Shown: positions 1 through 8,306, counted from the first letter of the stretch. The stretch is DNA of 38,308 nucleotides from JACKAN01 sp964502735 (GCA_964502735.1 CAZCYD010000024.1:1-38308), one strand, 5' to 3'. Made by a program: numbers and translations. Notes: generated by a model from the letters alone, not told the origin.

Positions 1-171
1 ACCATGGAAACCTACTGCCCCTAATTTAGAGCTCCCACAAAAAAAGGAAAGAAGGAGAGTAGTGTCCAGAGGGGCATTAGAGTGTTTACATCTTGGACAC
101 TTATTAAAAAACAAACTCCGGTAACCATTTGAAATAACTTAAATAAAATGACACCCAGAGAGGCTCAATTG

Positions 172-187
172 TGGCACAAGCCTTGTA
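172..187 (+). promoter_or_regulatory. Possible sigma-54-type promoter
   Basis: TGGCAC at 172-177, five bases, then TTGTA at 183-187. This is the GG-N10-G(C/T) layout of a -24/-12 promoter, but the -12 element reads TTGT and not TTGC. Initiation would fall near 197, about 33 nt before the ATG at 230, leaving the Shine-Dalgarno AAAGGAG inside the transcript. A TATAAT at 212-217 is an alternative but would start the RNA inside or after the ribosome site. Bases 1-171 hold only an 8-bp inverted repeat (61-68/94-101). Confidence 0.35.
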
Positions 188-229
188 TTAATAAAAGACA
201 ATAGTGGACCTTATAATAAAGGAGTGACC

Positions 230-439
230 ATGAGAAAATTAAACTTAGCACTTGTTCTCGCCACCTCAATTTTTATGTCTTCATCAGCATTTGCCAATGT
301 CACTGAGTGTGCAGGACAAAGCTCTTCAGATAAACACGCAGAAGCCCTACGCGACAGAGCCAAAAAGCTTGCTGGCAATGGAGAAGTTAAAGCGGCCCCA
401 GGAAAGAAACGTGTAGTTAAACAAAGAAGAGCGGGTTAA
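230..439 (+). CDS. Small exported protein of unknown function
   Basis: I do not recognise a family. Starting at the ATG at 230, the product is 69 residues. It has a typical signal peptide (MRKLNLALVLATSIFMSSSA, cleavage expected after AFA) and a short mature chain with one cysteine. The strongly basic tail ends in KKRVVKQRRAG. A GTG at 224 is in frame, but it lies in the ribosome site AAAGGAG (218-224), so the ATG is the better start. The end overlaps the convergent gene at 436 by four bases. The basic mature part suggests binding to nucleic acid or anionic envelope polymers, but this is speculation. Confidence 0.6.
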   Translation: MRKLNLALVLATSIFMSSSAFANVTECAGQSSSDKHAEALRDRAKKLAGNGEVKAAPGKKRVVKQRRAG

Positions 440-876
440 TAAATAGAAGTCGGAGCCTCTTCCTCCTCGAGATGCGGAGACTCAGAAGTTGCACTTTGTT
501 GACGAGTCTTCTTCCAACTCTCTTTTGCGGATCTTGCCATAGATTCAGATTGATTCTTAACCCTCTCTGCCTGATCTCGTAAAAAGGCCTCACTTCTTTT
601 TAAAGACAAATTGAGGTCTCTCTTCCCAGGCATATTACTCGTGTTTAGACTGCTAAAAAATTTCGAATTTAAATTTCCGAAAAATACCTTCCAGCTTTCA
701 CGCAAAACCTTAACTCCACCGTGAGCCACTTCATGCAAGGGTTGCAAAACTGATGATTGCTGAGCCCAATAAATTGTTTTTTCTTCTAGAGTCGTTTCTC
801 CAATCTTAACTTGAAACAAAATAATTACGACGAGAGTTAAAAAAATAGACTTTACAATAAAAAATAACTCTGACAC
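436..876 (-). CDS. Membrane-anchored hypothetical protein
   Basis: Function unknown. The 146-residue product has one hydrophobic segment at about residues 4-22 (LFFIVKSIFLTLVVIILFQV region). A hydrophilic, charged tail follows, with a Lys/Arg/Gln-rich stretch likely to be helical (about 90-125) and an acidic end (EEEEAP). This fits a single-pass anchor with a cytoplasmic or periplasmic helical domain. The start is GTG at 876, placed directly after the TGA of the CheY-like gene (877-879). A strong GGGGAGG site lies six bases upstream, so the two genes are almost certainly co-transcribed and translationally coupled. That link suggests a role in the same signalling pathway (inference). Confidence 0.55.
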   Translation of the reverse strand: MSELFFIVKSIFLTLVVIILFQVKIGETTLEEKTIYWAQQSSVLQPLHEVAHGGVKVLRESWKVFFGNLNSKFFSSLNTSNMPGKRDLNLSLKRSEAFLRDQAERVKNQSESMARSAKESWKKTRQQSATSESPHLEEEEAPTSIY

Positions 877-1272
877 TCACGACCTCCCCATCACTGATTT
901 ATAAATAACCTCTCTAAGCTGTTCAGCCTCAAAGGGTTTGTGCACAAAGTTGCAACAGCCCGCTTCAATAGCCTTTAGCATCATGTACTCTTGATCCAAG
1001 GTTGAAAAAGCAATCACCTTTGTTGACGGGAATCGCTCTAAAATTACCTTTGTTGACTCTAAGCCATTTTGCTTTGGCATCACCATATCCATCAGAATGA
1101 CGTCAGGCCGCAGTTGGTCTGTTTTCTCCACAGCCTCCACACCATCTTGAGCCTCACCTATCCAATCTAACTTTTCATCTTGATCACAAATGTGCCTCAC
1201 AATCTCTCTAATGAACGGGGCGTCATCAACTACCAATACTTTGATTTTTTCTGTCTTTTTCACACTTATCAT
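877..1272 (-). CDS. CheY-like single-domain response regulator
   Basis: A stand-alone receiver domain of 131 residues with no output domain. It relays phosphorylation from a histidine kinase to another protein, as CheY and Spo0F do. All key residues are visible from the ATG at 1272: acidic pair D16-D17 (VLVVDD), phospho-acceptor D62 (VILMDMVMP), the switch serine S90 (VIAFST) and K112 in HKPF. The frame is open upstream to 1314, but that would overlap the divergent DedA gene, so the internal start is preferred. A TATAAT on this strand (1276-1271) overlaps the ATG, so a GTG seven bases further in (1263) is a possible leaderless start. No kinase gene is adjacent. The partner is probably the membrane-anchored protein encoded just downstream or a distant kinase. 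Confidence 0.85.
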   Translation of the reverse strand: MISVKKTEKIKVLVVDDAPFIREIVRHICDQDEKLDWIGEAQDGVEAVEKTDQLRPDVILMDMVMPKQNGLESTKVILERFPSTKVIAFSTLDQEYMMLKAIEAGCCNFVHKPFEAEQLREVIYKSVMGRS

Positions 1273-1290
1273 TATATTGGATGAAACCCT

Positions 1291-1920
1291 ATGGAATCCA
1301 GCTATTCGTTTCAACTCCTAGCCTTTTTGACCTCCTTTACTAGCTGGCAAGCCTATATTGCAATTCTCGCAATCCTTTTTGCTTGTGGACTGGGTCTACC
1401 TGTCCCAGAAGATATCACTCTAATTGGCGCTGGAATTTTAGCCGCTGTTGGAACTATAAGTCTAGGTGGTGCAATTGCAGCTGGGTTAATTGGAGTCCTG
1501 GTTGGCGACAGTTTTATGTACCTACTCGGTAATAAATTTGGCTATAAGGTTTTTCACCTTCCTTTTTTTCGAAAGATCTTCACCGAAAGTCGTATTCGGA
1601 GTGCTGAAGAAAAAATTATTAATAATTCAAAATTCATTTGTTTTATCGCGCGCTTTTTACCTGGACTTAGATCTCCCATTTTTTTATCAGTTGGAATTAT
1701 GAAAGTTCCTTTCTCTACATTCATATTGTTAGATGGTCTAGCTGCAATTATCAGCGTGCCTTTCTGGGTAGTTTTAGCCTGGTACTTAGGGCAAAATCTT
1801 GAACACGCATTTGCTGTAGCAAAAGAATTCCAAACCTATATTTTTTTAGGTGTAGGTACCTCGATAACTCTATACTGGCTGTGGAGAATTTATCAACGAA
1901 ACCGCCTCACTCACAACTAA
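1291..1920 (+). CDS. DedA-family integral membrane protein
   Basis: DedA (SNARE-associated, PF09335) proteins are inner-membrane proteins now linked to lipid flipping, undecaprenyl phosphate recycling and proton-motive-force homeostasis. The 209-residue product has the usual length. It shows the family hallmarks in order: GLPVPEDITLIGAGIL near residue 30-50, GDSFMYLLGNKFG, the re-entrant motif ARFLPGLRSPIFLSVGIMKV near 120-140, and a C-terminal helix ending in RIYQRNR. The glycine-rich helices and F(R)xxPG(x)R signature make the family call secure. The substrate cannot be assigned from sequence. No good ribosome site precedes the ATG, and only 18 bp separate it from the divergent receiver gene. 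Its stop overlaps the stop of the convergent gene at 1917. Confidence 0.88.
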   Translation: MESSYSFQLLAFLTSFTSWQAYIAILAILFACGLGLPVPEDITLIGAGILAAVGTISLGGAIAAGLIGVLVGDSFMYLLGNKFGYKVFHLPFFRKIFTESRIRSAEEKIINNSKFICFIARFLPGLRSPIFLSVGIMKVPFSTFILLDGLAAIISVPFWVVLAWYLGQNLEHAFAVAKEFQTYIFLGVGTSITLYWLWRIYQRNRLTHN

Positions 1921-3038
1921 CGCCCCCAAGTGAACCCCATCTGAAAAAAACTTGTGGAGTTATTTACTGTTACACCTCTAATCGAGTCTCCCAAGCGTGG
2001 GTCTTCCACTGAGCTCATGCCAGAATATTTATTAATCTCAGCTTTATGACTGAGTCGCCAATAAAACTGATTCTTTCGGTTAAGCCAGAGCTTTCTCCCG
2101 TACCAAAGTCCAACAGCGCTTGAATTATTAGATCTTCCAGATTTGATGTTTCTTCCACCAATGGTTTCATTATGGCTCAAGTCTGGCTGTAGCTCGAACC
2201 CAATCTGCCAAGATGTATTCACCCTCTCTGGGACATCTATCTCTAAAGACACACTCACCCCTTTTGAACTTAATCCCATCCTGTCAGCAGAGGATGTTGG
2301 AATTTGCAATTGGTACTCATAATAATCAACACCGAAATTTAATGACTTGGCCTTTCGACTTAATCCAAAAAACTTGCGAAACCTCAATCCAGAAGAAAAC
2401 CATGCGTGATCTGCATCCAAATACTCTAAGCCTGAAGGCGAGGCTCTCAGATTTGAATTTAAACTTGTAGAATATCCCGCATGTACGCCCAAAAAGGGAG
2501 TCACCCACAAATTTAAATTGGCATCAATTCCCGGCCCGTGACTAAAGTAGTCCCTATGCCAGTAGCGGCTATTTGAGTCTTGGTAAAAATAATTAACCCC
2601 CAATGAAAACTCCAGAATATTCTTTCGCGGATCCTGAGGATGAAAATGTCTTTTTAGTTTTTCCACGTCTTTGATATCCATAAAAACATCTGGATCTAAG
2701 GCTTGTTCGGGACTAGAAATAAAACTTGAGGGAGACTCTACATTATTATTGGTAATATCAACAGACCTGATCTCCTCTGATGTTATCACGGTCGGCGTAG
2801 ATTTTTCTGGCAAGGGGTGAACTTGCGGTTTTCTCTCCGCTTCCTGAGGGGATGTAGATTTTGGTAATTCTTTTGAGCTTTTGGGCTTTACCGTATACCG
2901 ACTGGAGCTGTAATCCTCATTTGAGGTCCCTCTCTTTAATAGTAAAACGGAAGAAGGGTCAACCTGGGCCATAGTAGAGGCCGCCACTAAAGAGATCACT
3001 ATCAAGGGAAATATTCTTTTTAATATTGCTGACATCAA
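1917..3038 (-). CDS. Exported protein, probable outer-membrane beta-barrel
   Basis: I cannot name a family. The 373-residue product begins with a signal peptide of about 24 residues (ILKRIFPLIVISLVAASTMA, then Q). A proline/serine/threonine-rich linker of about 100 residues follows. From about residue 140 there are alternating aromatic and hydrophobic strands with glycine turns (for example EFSLGVNYFYQ, GVHAGYSTSL, WYGRKLWLN). The C-terminus SFFQMGFTWGR fits a beta-barrel that ends with a conserved strand. Most likely it is an outer-membrane protein. It is divergent from another barrel-like gene at 3113 across 74 bp, which suggests a shared control region. No close functional inference is possible. 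Confidence 0.55.
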   Translation of the reverse strand: MMSAILKRIFPLIVISLVAASTMAQVDPSSVLLLKRGTSNEDYSSSRYTVKPKSSKELPKSTSPQEAERKPQVHPLPEKSTPTVITSEEIRSVDITNNNVESPSSFISSPEQALDPDVFMDIKDVEKLKRHFHPQDPRKNILEFSLGVNYFYQDSNSRYWHRDYFSHGPGIDANLNLWVTPFLGVHAGYSTSLNSNLRASPSGLEYLDADHAWFSSGLRFRKFFGLSRKAKSLNFGVDYYEYQLQIPTSSADRMGLSSKGVSVSLEIDVPERVNTSWQIGFELQPDLSHNETIGGRNIKSGRSNNSSAVGLWYGRKLWLNRKNQFYWRLSHKAEINKYSGMSSVEDPRLGDSIRGVTVNNSTSFFQMGFTWGR

Positions 3039-3112
3039 ACAATATTTCGGAAAAAGAACTGAAGTTCTTTATGAAATTTGACCAATTCAATTGTTAATAG
3101 GAAACTATTCGT

Positions 3113-4717
3113 ATGCGATGCTTATCTGCCTTTCATTTCTTATTCACGACTATGGCTATCTTACTGATCCTTTCGCACGTTTCAGTGAGTGCAAATCCAA
3201 TATCAACATCTGGCACGATGTACCATAGTCAAGAGGATGATCTTATAACCCTGCGTCGCCTCAGTGTTTTACCCATGATTGACAACGTGGGAGGAATTTA
3301 TAGCCGTCCCCTTGAAAGTTACTTAATAGAACTTATTAAAAATGACCACCACTGGGACTACGAAGACGTGAATCTCATTGGACCATTAGTCTCACCAGAA
3401 GAGTTGGAATCCAGCGCAGAAAAAGTTTCGCAAATTAGCTCTGGCACAAAATCGGATGGAATTTTATCTTCTCGTTTAATAAAAGGCCCGGGGGGAATCT
3501 CTATAAAACTAAACTTGTTTTCAACAAAAGATCATAAATTGCTAGCTCAAGCTGAAGAGAGAAACATCTCAAATTTTGAAGTTCCCGAGTTGCAAAAAAA
3601 AGTTAAAGATTTATTCTCCCAAATCGTAAAAAAAATTCCATACGACGGAATTGTTCTTAGTCGCCAGGGAGAGATGGTGACGATCAATCTTGGAAAAAAC
3701 GATGGCATAGAACCAGATAAAGTTTTATCTGTCGTACAAATTATTAAACTCAACAGACATCCAAAATTTCATTTCTTAATCAATTCTGAAAAGGAAATTT
3801 TAGGAAAAATTAAAGTTCTTAAAGTCGATGAGACTCTAAGCTTTGGCAAAGTTGTAACCGAAAAAGAAAAAGGTGTTGTCCAGAAGAACTCCAAAATATC
3901 TGGAGTTGATTTTGTAAAATATCACCATACATCTACTCTTACAGATAGTTCAGTAGACCAAGATCAGCTCATGGGCCGACCAGATGCTCTTGTTTCTTTT
4001 GGCAAAGGAGCTACGGCATGGCTACCCAAAAAAACACCAACATTTGGCTTGGCCTATGCAGGGCTTGGGAATAGTTTTTACTCCTACAATGTGCAGGAAA
4101 CTGAAAGCCTTAATGCGGACAGCTTTTTTAATCCCAATATTTTCTTGGGTGGAGAGCTCTGGCTGTCTCCTAACTGGACGCTACACGCTGGCCTACGCCA
4201 AGGAATCATTTCTATTGGTAATCCTAAATCAGGCTCTACACCTGACGACCTATCAGCCTCAATGAGCCTGTATGAGTTTCTAATTGGCTACAAATTTCGC
4301 CTTGGCCCCTCTATTTGGGGGCCTCAGCTCGATCTTATGGCAGGAATGTCAACATACGATCTCAAAATCGATGACAGCTCTCCAAGAGCCTTCACTTCAA
4401 CTAAGTATTCTGGCCTAAAACTCGCAGTTAGAGGAACCTATCCTCTAGATCTGAAAGAAGATTGGAGCTTAGGGGCTAACCTTTCTTTCTTCTTTAACCC
4501 TAATCTTAATGAACGCCCTTCTTCCTCAGGTCGAGGAGCTGACAACTCGATCCATCAGTTTGGATTTTTTGTGTTTAGAAAATTAGATATCAACTTACGA
4601 GCACAGTTGGGTTTAGATTTTGAACTCTTTAAAACAAACTTTAGCGCAAATAGCACCACAACGAGCAGCAGTCAAAAACTGACAACTCTAAACTGTTCAT
4701 TGGCCTATTTGTTTTAA
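3113..4717 (+). CDS. Exported two-domain protein with C-terminal beta-barrel-like region
   Basis: The function is not recognised. The 534-residue product has a signal peptide (FHFLFTTMAILLILSHVSVSA, mature from about residue 28). Residues 45-175 read like a periplasmic domain of the kind in CsgG/FlgT-type proteins (RLSVLPMIDN; later LFSQIVKKIPYDGIVL). Next is a small domain with GEMVTINLGKNDGIEPDKVL near 185-205, resembling the carboxy-terminal domain of flagellar FlgT. From about residue 300 to the end, repeated amphipathic strands (GLAYAGLGNSFYSYN, GGELWLSPNWTLHAGLRQG, LNCSLAYLF) look like an outer-membrane barrel. A weak AGGAAA ribosome site lies eight bases before the ATG. The divergent barrel gene at 3038 may share its promoter region. 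Confidence 0.55.
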   Translation: MRCLSAFHFLFTTMAILLILSHVSVSANPISTSGTMYHSQEDDLITLRRLSVLPMIDNVGGIYSRPLESYLIELIKNDHHWDYEDVNLIGPLVSPEELESSAEKVSQISSGTKSDGILSSRLIKGPGGISIKLNLFSTKDHKLLAQAEERNISNFEVPELQKKVKDLFSQIVKKIPYDGIVLSRQGEMVTINLGKNDGIEPDKVLSVVQIIKLNRHPKFHFLINSEKEILGKIKVLKVDETLSFGKVVTEKEKGVVQKNSKISGVDFVKYHHTSTLTDSSVDQDQLMGRPDALVSFGKGATAWLPKKTPTFGLAYAGLGNSFYSYNVQETESLNADSFFNPNIFLGGELWLSPNWTLHAGLRQGIISIGNPKSGSTPDDLSASMSLYEFLIGYKFRLGPSIWGPQLDLMAGMSTYDLKIDDSSPRAFTSTKYSGLKLAVRGTYPLDLKEDWSLGANLSFFFNPNLNERPSSSGRGADNSIHQFGFFVFRKLDINLRAQLGLDFELFKTNFSANSTTTSSSQKLTTLNCSLAYLF

Positions 4718-4889
4718 CTAAAATTAATCGTAAAAATTAAAGTTAGCTATGATTATTAATTAGTTCGGAACCTACTTATAAGGGTCGGTAAGTTTTTACT
4801 GTTCACTTTTACCATAACACTTTGGGGCTCAATTTTCGTTCACTGAACTCTCAATTTCAATAAACCTGATATGTCAACGATTCAGCTCA

Positions 4890-5519
4890 TCAAGAGGAAC
4901 GAGCTTCTTCAATAAATTGCTCAACAATTCGGTCGAGAAGTCGAAGGTGATAGTTAAGGTCTTTACTTTTTCGATGAGAGAGAAAAACAGAGAATATAAG
5001 ACCTCCTTCAGTTGCCTGGGCAACCCATAAGGCGTAATCATTCAGAAGCTCAGGTGACACAATTATACCTTCCTCATTAGCAAGTTCTTCGAAAAAGCCA
5101 TAGAGTTGCTGTAGAGATTGCTCAAAGGCTGTATTTAAAAGGTTCTCAAATCGTGATTCAGCTCTTGCGTATGTATAAGCCAAGGAAATGCAATAATAAT
5201 ACTCCGGATATCCAGCAAACAGTGTGAAGTTTTGCTGAACAAACTCCGAGAGTTTGTTTCTGGCCGGTAGCGATCGGTGGCTAGTTGTCCGCGGTAACAG
5301 CTCCGCTATACCTGTATTAAGGAGGAAATCAGTGACTTGGTATAGTAAATCCTCCATTTTAGGAAAATGATGTGAAATTGTCCCTAGGCTAAGTTCGGCT
5401 GAGTCCGCCAGCCGACGTGCGGTTACCCGAGCAAGTCCTTTCTGAGCAATCAAAGAAGCCGCTGTTTTTAATATAAATTGTCGAGTACGGTCACCTTTTT
5501 TAATTCTATTAATCCTCAT
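4890..5519 (-). CDS. TetR-family transcriptional regulator
   Basis: A 209-residue regulator of the usual TetR length. The N-terminal helix-turn-helix (about residues 12-58) reads RQFILKTAASLIAQKGLARV, then TARRLADSAELSLGTISHHF and PKMEDLLYQV, a close match to the TetR_N pattern. The C-terminal helical part (60-205) is the ligand and dimer domain and gives no ligand clue. The gene is divergent from the small exported gene at 5619. Between them lies a perfect 6+6 inverted repeat (5544-5559) just upstream of a near-consensus promoter, so it probably controls that gene and itself. Family call secure; ligand and target inferred. Confidence 0.88.
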   Translation of the reverse strand: MRINRIKKGDRTRQFILKTAASLIAQKGLARVTARRLADSAELSLGTISHHFPKMEDLLYQVTDFLLNTGIAELLPRTTSHRSLPARNKLSEFVQQNFTLFAGYPEYYYCISLAYTYARAESRFENLLNTAFEQSLQQLYGFFEELANEEGIIVSPELLNDYALWVAQATEGGLIFSVFLSHRKSKDLNYHLRLLDRIVEQFIEEARSS

Positions 5520-5543
5520 ATCTACAATAGTTTACACAATATT

Positions 5544-5559
5544 TCGTACGTTTGTACGA
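5544..5559. promoter_or_regulatory. Probable TetR-type operator
   Basis: TCGTAC (5544-5549) and GTACGA (5554-5559) form a perfect inverted repeat with a 4-base spacer. It lies 24 bp upstream of the divergent tetR-like start and six bp upstream of the -35 box serving the gene at 5619. Size and position fit a TetR-family operator. No second copy was seen in the window. Confidence 0.6.
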
Positions 5560-5565
5560 TTTTTA

Positions 5566-5594
5566 TTGACGCGATGTAATATTTAATTTATAGT
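5566..5594 (+). promoter_or_regulatory. Sigma-70-type promoter
   Basis: The -35 box TTGACG (5566-5571), a 17-bp spacer and the -10 box TATAGT (5589-5594) are close to consensus. The start would be near 5601, followed by AAGGAG (5605-5610) eight bases before the ATG at 5619. The inverted repeat 5544-5559 lies just upstream, so a bound regulator could block or recruit polymerase here. Confidence 0.65.
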
Positions 5595-5618
5595 CGTAAA
5601 TATTAAGGAGAAAGGTTT

Positions 5619-5996
5619 ATGAAACTACTATTTATTTCTTTTTGCTCATTGATAATCTTATGTAATTCTGCACTGGCGATTCGCCCAATTGATATTAGCT
5701 GGGAAAAAGTCCGCTTTGAATGCAATGACATCCACTCACACAGCCCAGGCCCGACTCTGGAGATCCTCAGATATGGGTTTAATGTGGGTAAATCTGTGCA
5801 GTTTGCAGATATTGTATTCACGCCAACCACTCAAAGTTGCGAAGATACCCTCGAGGAGTCATCTTCTATAGTTTACACAACTAAAGACCGAACCCTAACG
5901 CTCGAAATTGAGAAGCGTCTTTATAATGATTACGGTGGTAAACTTATTTTTAAAGGTGATAGTTGGCACGCTCAGTATTACTGCCGACAGTTGTGA
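5619..5996 (+). CDS. Small exported protein, likely TetR-controlled
   Basis: The family is not recognised. The 125-residue product has a clear signal peptide (FISFCSLIILCNSALA, cleavage before IRP). The mature part is about 105 residues, with four cysteines (FECND, SCEDT and YYCRQL among the contexts), enough for disulphides in the periplasm. It may also end up outside the cell. Predicted strands (TLTLEIEKRLY, GGKLIFKGDSW) suggest a compact beta fold. The promoter and ribosome site are strong and an operator-like repeat lies upstream, so expression is probably high once a TetR-type repressor is released. Confidence 0.6.
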   Translation: MKLLFISFCSLIILCNSALAIRPIDISWEKVRFECNDIHSHSPGPTLEILRYGFNVGKSVQFADIVFTPTTQSCEDTLEESSSIVYTTKDRTLTLEIEKRLYNDYGGKLIFKGDSWHAQYYCRQL

Positions 5997-6226
5997 CTTT
6001 GGCAGTTTGATCTGCTCTCTAAAAAATGGGCACCACTTACATGATGCCAATACCATCTCGTACTCAGCCAGACTCATTTTGCCATCTTTGTTTGGAGTTT
6101 ATCTCACAACAATATCAATTCAGGTTATGCTGGTGAACCCAAACATTTTTTATGAACTTGTCCAGATTTCTACAAAAAAAACCTAAAAATCTTAGAAAGC
6201 TTTTGCCCTTCAACCTCTTTTTCAAT
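5997..6226. other. Non-coding stretch between convergent genes
   Basis: This run, with the terminator after it, separates the small exported gene from groEL. One plus-strand frame stays open from inside the preceding gene to 6186, but it has no ribosome site and no recognisable protein character. I see no gene here. Confidence 0.5.
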
Positions 6227-6258
6227 AAAAAAAGCCCCGGTGTTTACCGAGGCTTTTT
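6227..6258. terminator. Bidirectional intrinsic terminator after groEL
   Basis: Arms AAAAAGCC and GGCTTTTT enclose a second CGGT/ACCG pairing with one mismatch between, forming a hairpin with a T-run on both strands. It lies about 50 bases past the groEL stop on the minus strand and could also end transcription coming from the plus-strand gene at 5619. Confidence 0.8.
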
Positions 6259-6309
6259 GTGTATTTCATGAGCATGGCCCATGGACTTATAAAAACCTTT
6301 GGAAAGGGT

Positions 6310-7968
6310 TTACATCATTGGCATTCCGCCCATGCCACCCATGCCGCCCATGCCGCCCATGCCAGCGCCAGGACCAGGATTTGCTTCTTCATTCTTAGGA
6401 GCTTCAGCAATCATAGTTTCTGTTGTTAACATCAAAGAAGATACGCTTGCCGCGTTCTCAAGTGCACAACGCACAACCTTAACTGGGTCAATAACACCGT
6501 CTTTTAATAGGTCTGTGTACTCTTCAGTCAAAGCATTAAAGCCATGTGCAGGGCTCTTGCTATTGACAACTCGGTCAATAACTATAGCACCGTCTAAGCC
6601 TGCGTTGCTTGCAATCTGACGAAGAGGCTCTTCACAAGCTCGTTTAACAATTTCTGCACCAAACTTTTGACCCTCGTTAAGTCCTTGTGTGCTGATTTTC
6701 AAAGAGGCGCGCAATAATGCTGTTCCACCACCAGTTACAATACCTTCTTCAACCGCTGCACGAGTGGCATTTAGAGCATCTTCTACACGGGCCTTCTTCT
6801 CCTTCATTTCAATCTCAGAGGGAGCACCCACGTGAATAACCGCAACTCCGCCAGCCAACTTAGCTAAACGCTCTTTTAACTTTTCTTTGTCGTAATCTGA
6901 AGAAGTTTCTTCGACCTGAGCTTTGATTTGAGCTACGCGAGCTTTAATGTCAGCTTTCTTACCAGCTCCATCGACAATCACTGTGTTGTCTTTGTCGATA
7001 ACAATTCTCTTGGCCTGACCAAGGTTAGCTAAAGTGGCTTGCTCCAACTTTTCACCCTTTTCTTCGCTAATAACCTGTCCGCCAGTTAAGATTGCAATAT
7101 CTTCTAGCATTGACTTTCTGCGATCGCCAAAGCCTGGAGCCTTAACTGCACAAACATTTAGAGTGCCTCTAAGTTTGTTTACAACTAGAGTCGCAAGAGC
7201 CTCACCCTCAACATCTTCAGAAATGATCAACAATGGCTTATGTTGCTTGGCCACAGCTTCTAGGACCGTGATTAGGTCTTTCATACTGCTGATTTTTTTG
7301 TCGTAAATAAGAATGTAAGCATCTTCGAGGACAGCTTCCATTCTTTCTGCATTAGTTATGAAGTAAGGAGACAAATATCCTCTGTCAAATTGCATACCTT
7401 CCACAACTTCAAGGTCTGTTAAAGCCGTTTTGCTTTCTTCGATGGTTATAACACCTTCTTTTCCTACCTTGTCCATGGCTTTAGCAATCATCTCACCTAT
7501 TTCTGTATCGTTATTAGCTGAGATTGTTCCAACTTGAGCCACTTCAGAAGAGCTTTTTACTTCTTTAGCCATTTTCTTAAGTTCATCTCGAACCTGAGCA
7601 ACAGCTTTGTCTATACCCTTTTTAACTTCCATTGGATTTTGTCCAGCAGTTACGATCTTGGCACCTTCTCTAAAGATAGCTTGAGCCAAAACTGTAGCTG
7701 TTGTTGTTCCATCTCCAGCATCGTCGTTAGACTTGCTAGCGACCTCTTTTACCATTTGTGCGCCCATGTTTTCGAACTTGTTCTCAAGTTCAATCTCTTT
7801 CGCAACGGTCACACCATCTTTAGTGATTAATGGAGCGCCAAAAGTTTTTTCAATAACTACGTTTCTTCCTTTTGGACCCAAAGTCACTTTTACTGCGTTA
7901 GCTAGGGTGTTAACACCTTTAAGGATTGATCTTCTCGCATCTTCGCTAAATCTTAATTCTTTACTCAT
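6310..7968 (-). CDS. groEL: 60-kDa chaperonin GroEL
   Basis: ATP-dependent chaperonin that forms double seven-membered rings with GroES as lid and folds cytosolic proteins. The 552-residue product has the normal length and all signatures: VKVTLGPKGRNVVI near residue 27-40, the nucleotide site DDAGDGTTTATVLA at about 86-99, and AAVEEGIVTGGGTALLR near 404-420. It ends in the usual flexible Gly-Met tail (GGMGGMGGMGGMPMM). It is the second gene of a groES-groEL operon, 44 bp after groES, with a terminator at 6227-6258. Nothing is unusual about it. I saw no second copy in the window. Confidence 0.98.
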   Translation of the reverse strand: MSKELRFSEDARRSILKGVNTLANAVKVTLGPKGRNVVIEKTFGAPLITKDGVTVAKEIELENKFENMGAQMVKEVASKSNDDAGDGTTTATVLAQAIFREGAKIVTAGQNPMEVKKGIDKAVAQVRDELKKMAKEVKSSSEVAQVGTISANNDTEIGEMIAKAMDKVGKEGVITIEESKTALTDLEVVEGMQFDRGYLSPYFITNAERMEAVLEDAYILIYDKKISSMKDLITVLEAVAKQHKPLLIISEDVEGEALATLVVNKLRGTLNVCAVKAPGFGDRRKSMLEDIAILTGGQVISEEKGEKLEQATLANLGQAKRIVIDKDNTVIVDGAGKKADIKARVAQIKAQVEETSSDYDKEKLKERLAKLAGGVAVIHVGAPSEIEMKEKKARVEDALNATRAAVEEGIVTGGGTALLRASLKISTQGLNEGQKFGAEIVKRACEEPLRQIASNAGLDGAIVIDRVVNSKSPAHGFNALTEEYTDLLKDGVIDPVKVVRCALENAASVSSLMLTTETMIAEAPKNEEANPGPGAGMGGMGGMGGMGGMPMM

Positions 7969-8012
7969 TTTATCCCTCTTTATTTTTGACTTTAAATTTT
8001 GATCTTTTCTGT

Positions 8013-8306
8013 TTAGTTAATTACACCTAAAATATCATCTTCACGCATCATTAGATATTCAGTGCCATCTAACTTCAGCTCAGTTCCTGCGTATTTGGAA
8101 AATAAGATTTTGTCGCCTTTTCTAACTTCTAACGGCAATGTCTTACCATCTTCCAACACTCGCCCCTTACCAGTAGCGACGATTTCACCTTGTTGTGGTT
8201 TTTCTTTAGCAGAGTCAGGAATGATTATTCCACCTGCTGTTTTTTCTTCTTCAGTCATTCTTTTTACAAGAATACGATCGTGTAGAGGACGAACGTTTAG
8301 ACCCAT
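8013..8306 (-). CDS. groES: 10-kDa co-chaperonin GroES
   Basis: Heptameric lid of the GroEL folding chamber. From the ATG at 8306 the product is 97 residues, the standard size. It starts MGLNVRPLHDRILVKR, and the mobile loop region (about 18-34, TAGGIIIPDSAKEKP) has the family's GGI-hydrophobic tip. The C-terminal EYLMMREDDILGVI is typical. The frame is open upstream to 8420, but a perfect AAGGAGGT lies five bases before the internal ATG, which decides the start. It is the first gene of the operon with groEL. Confidence 0.97.
   Translation of the reverse strand: MGLNVRPLHDRILVKRMTEEEKTAGGIIIPDSAKEKPQQGEIVATGKGRVLEDGKTLPLEVRKGDKILFSKYAGTELKLDGTEYLMMREDDILGVIN

Noticed and set aside
5908..6186. 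92-codon plus-strand frame after the small exported gene
   Set aside because: It starts inside the upstream gene in another frame, has no ribosome site and no recognisable protein pattern.
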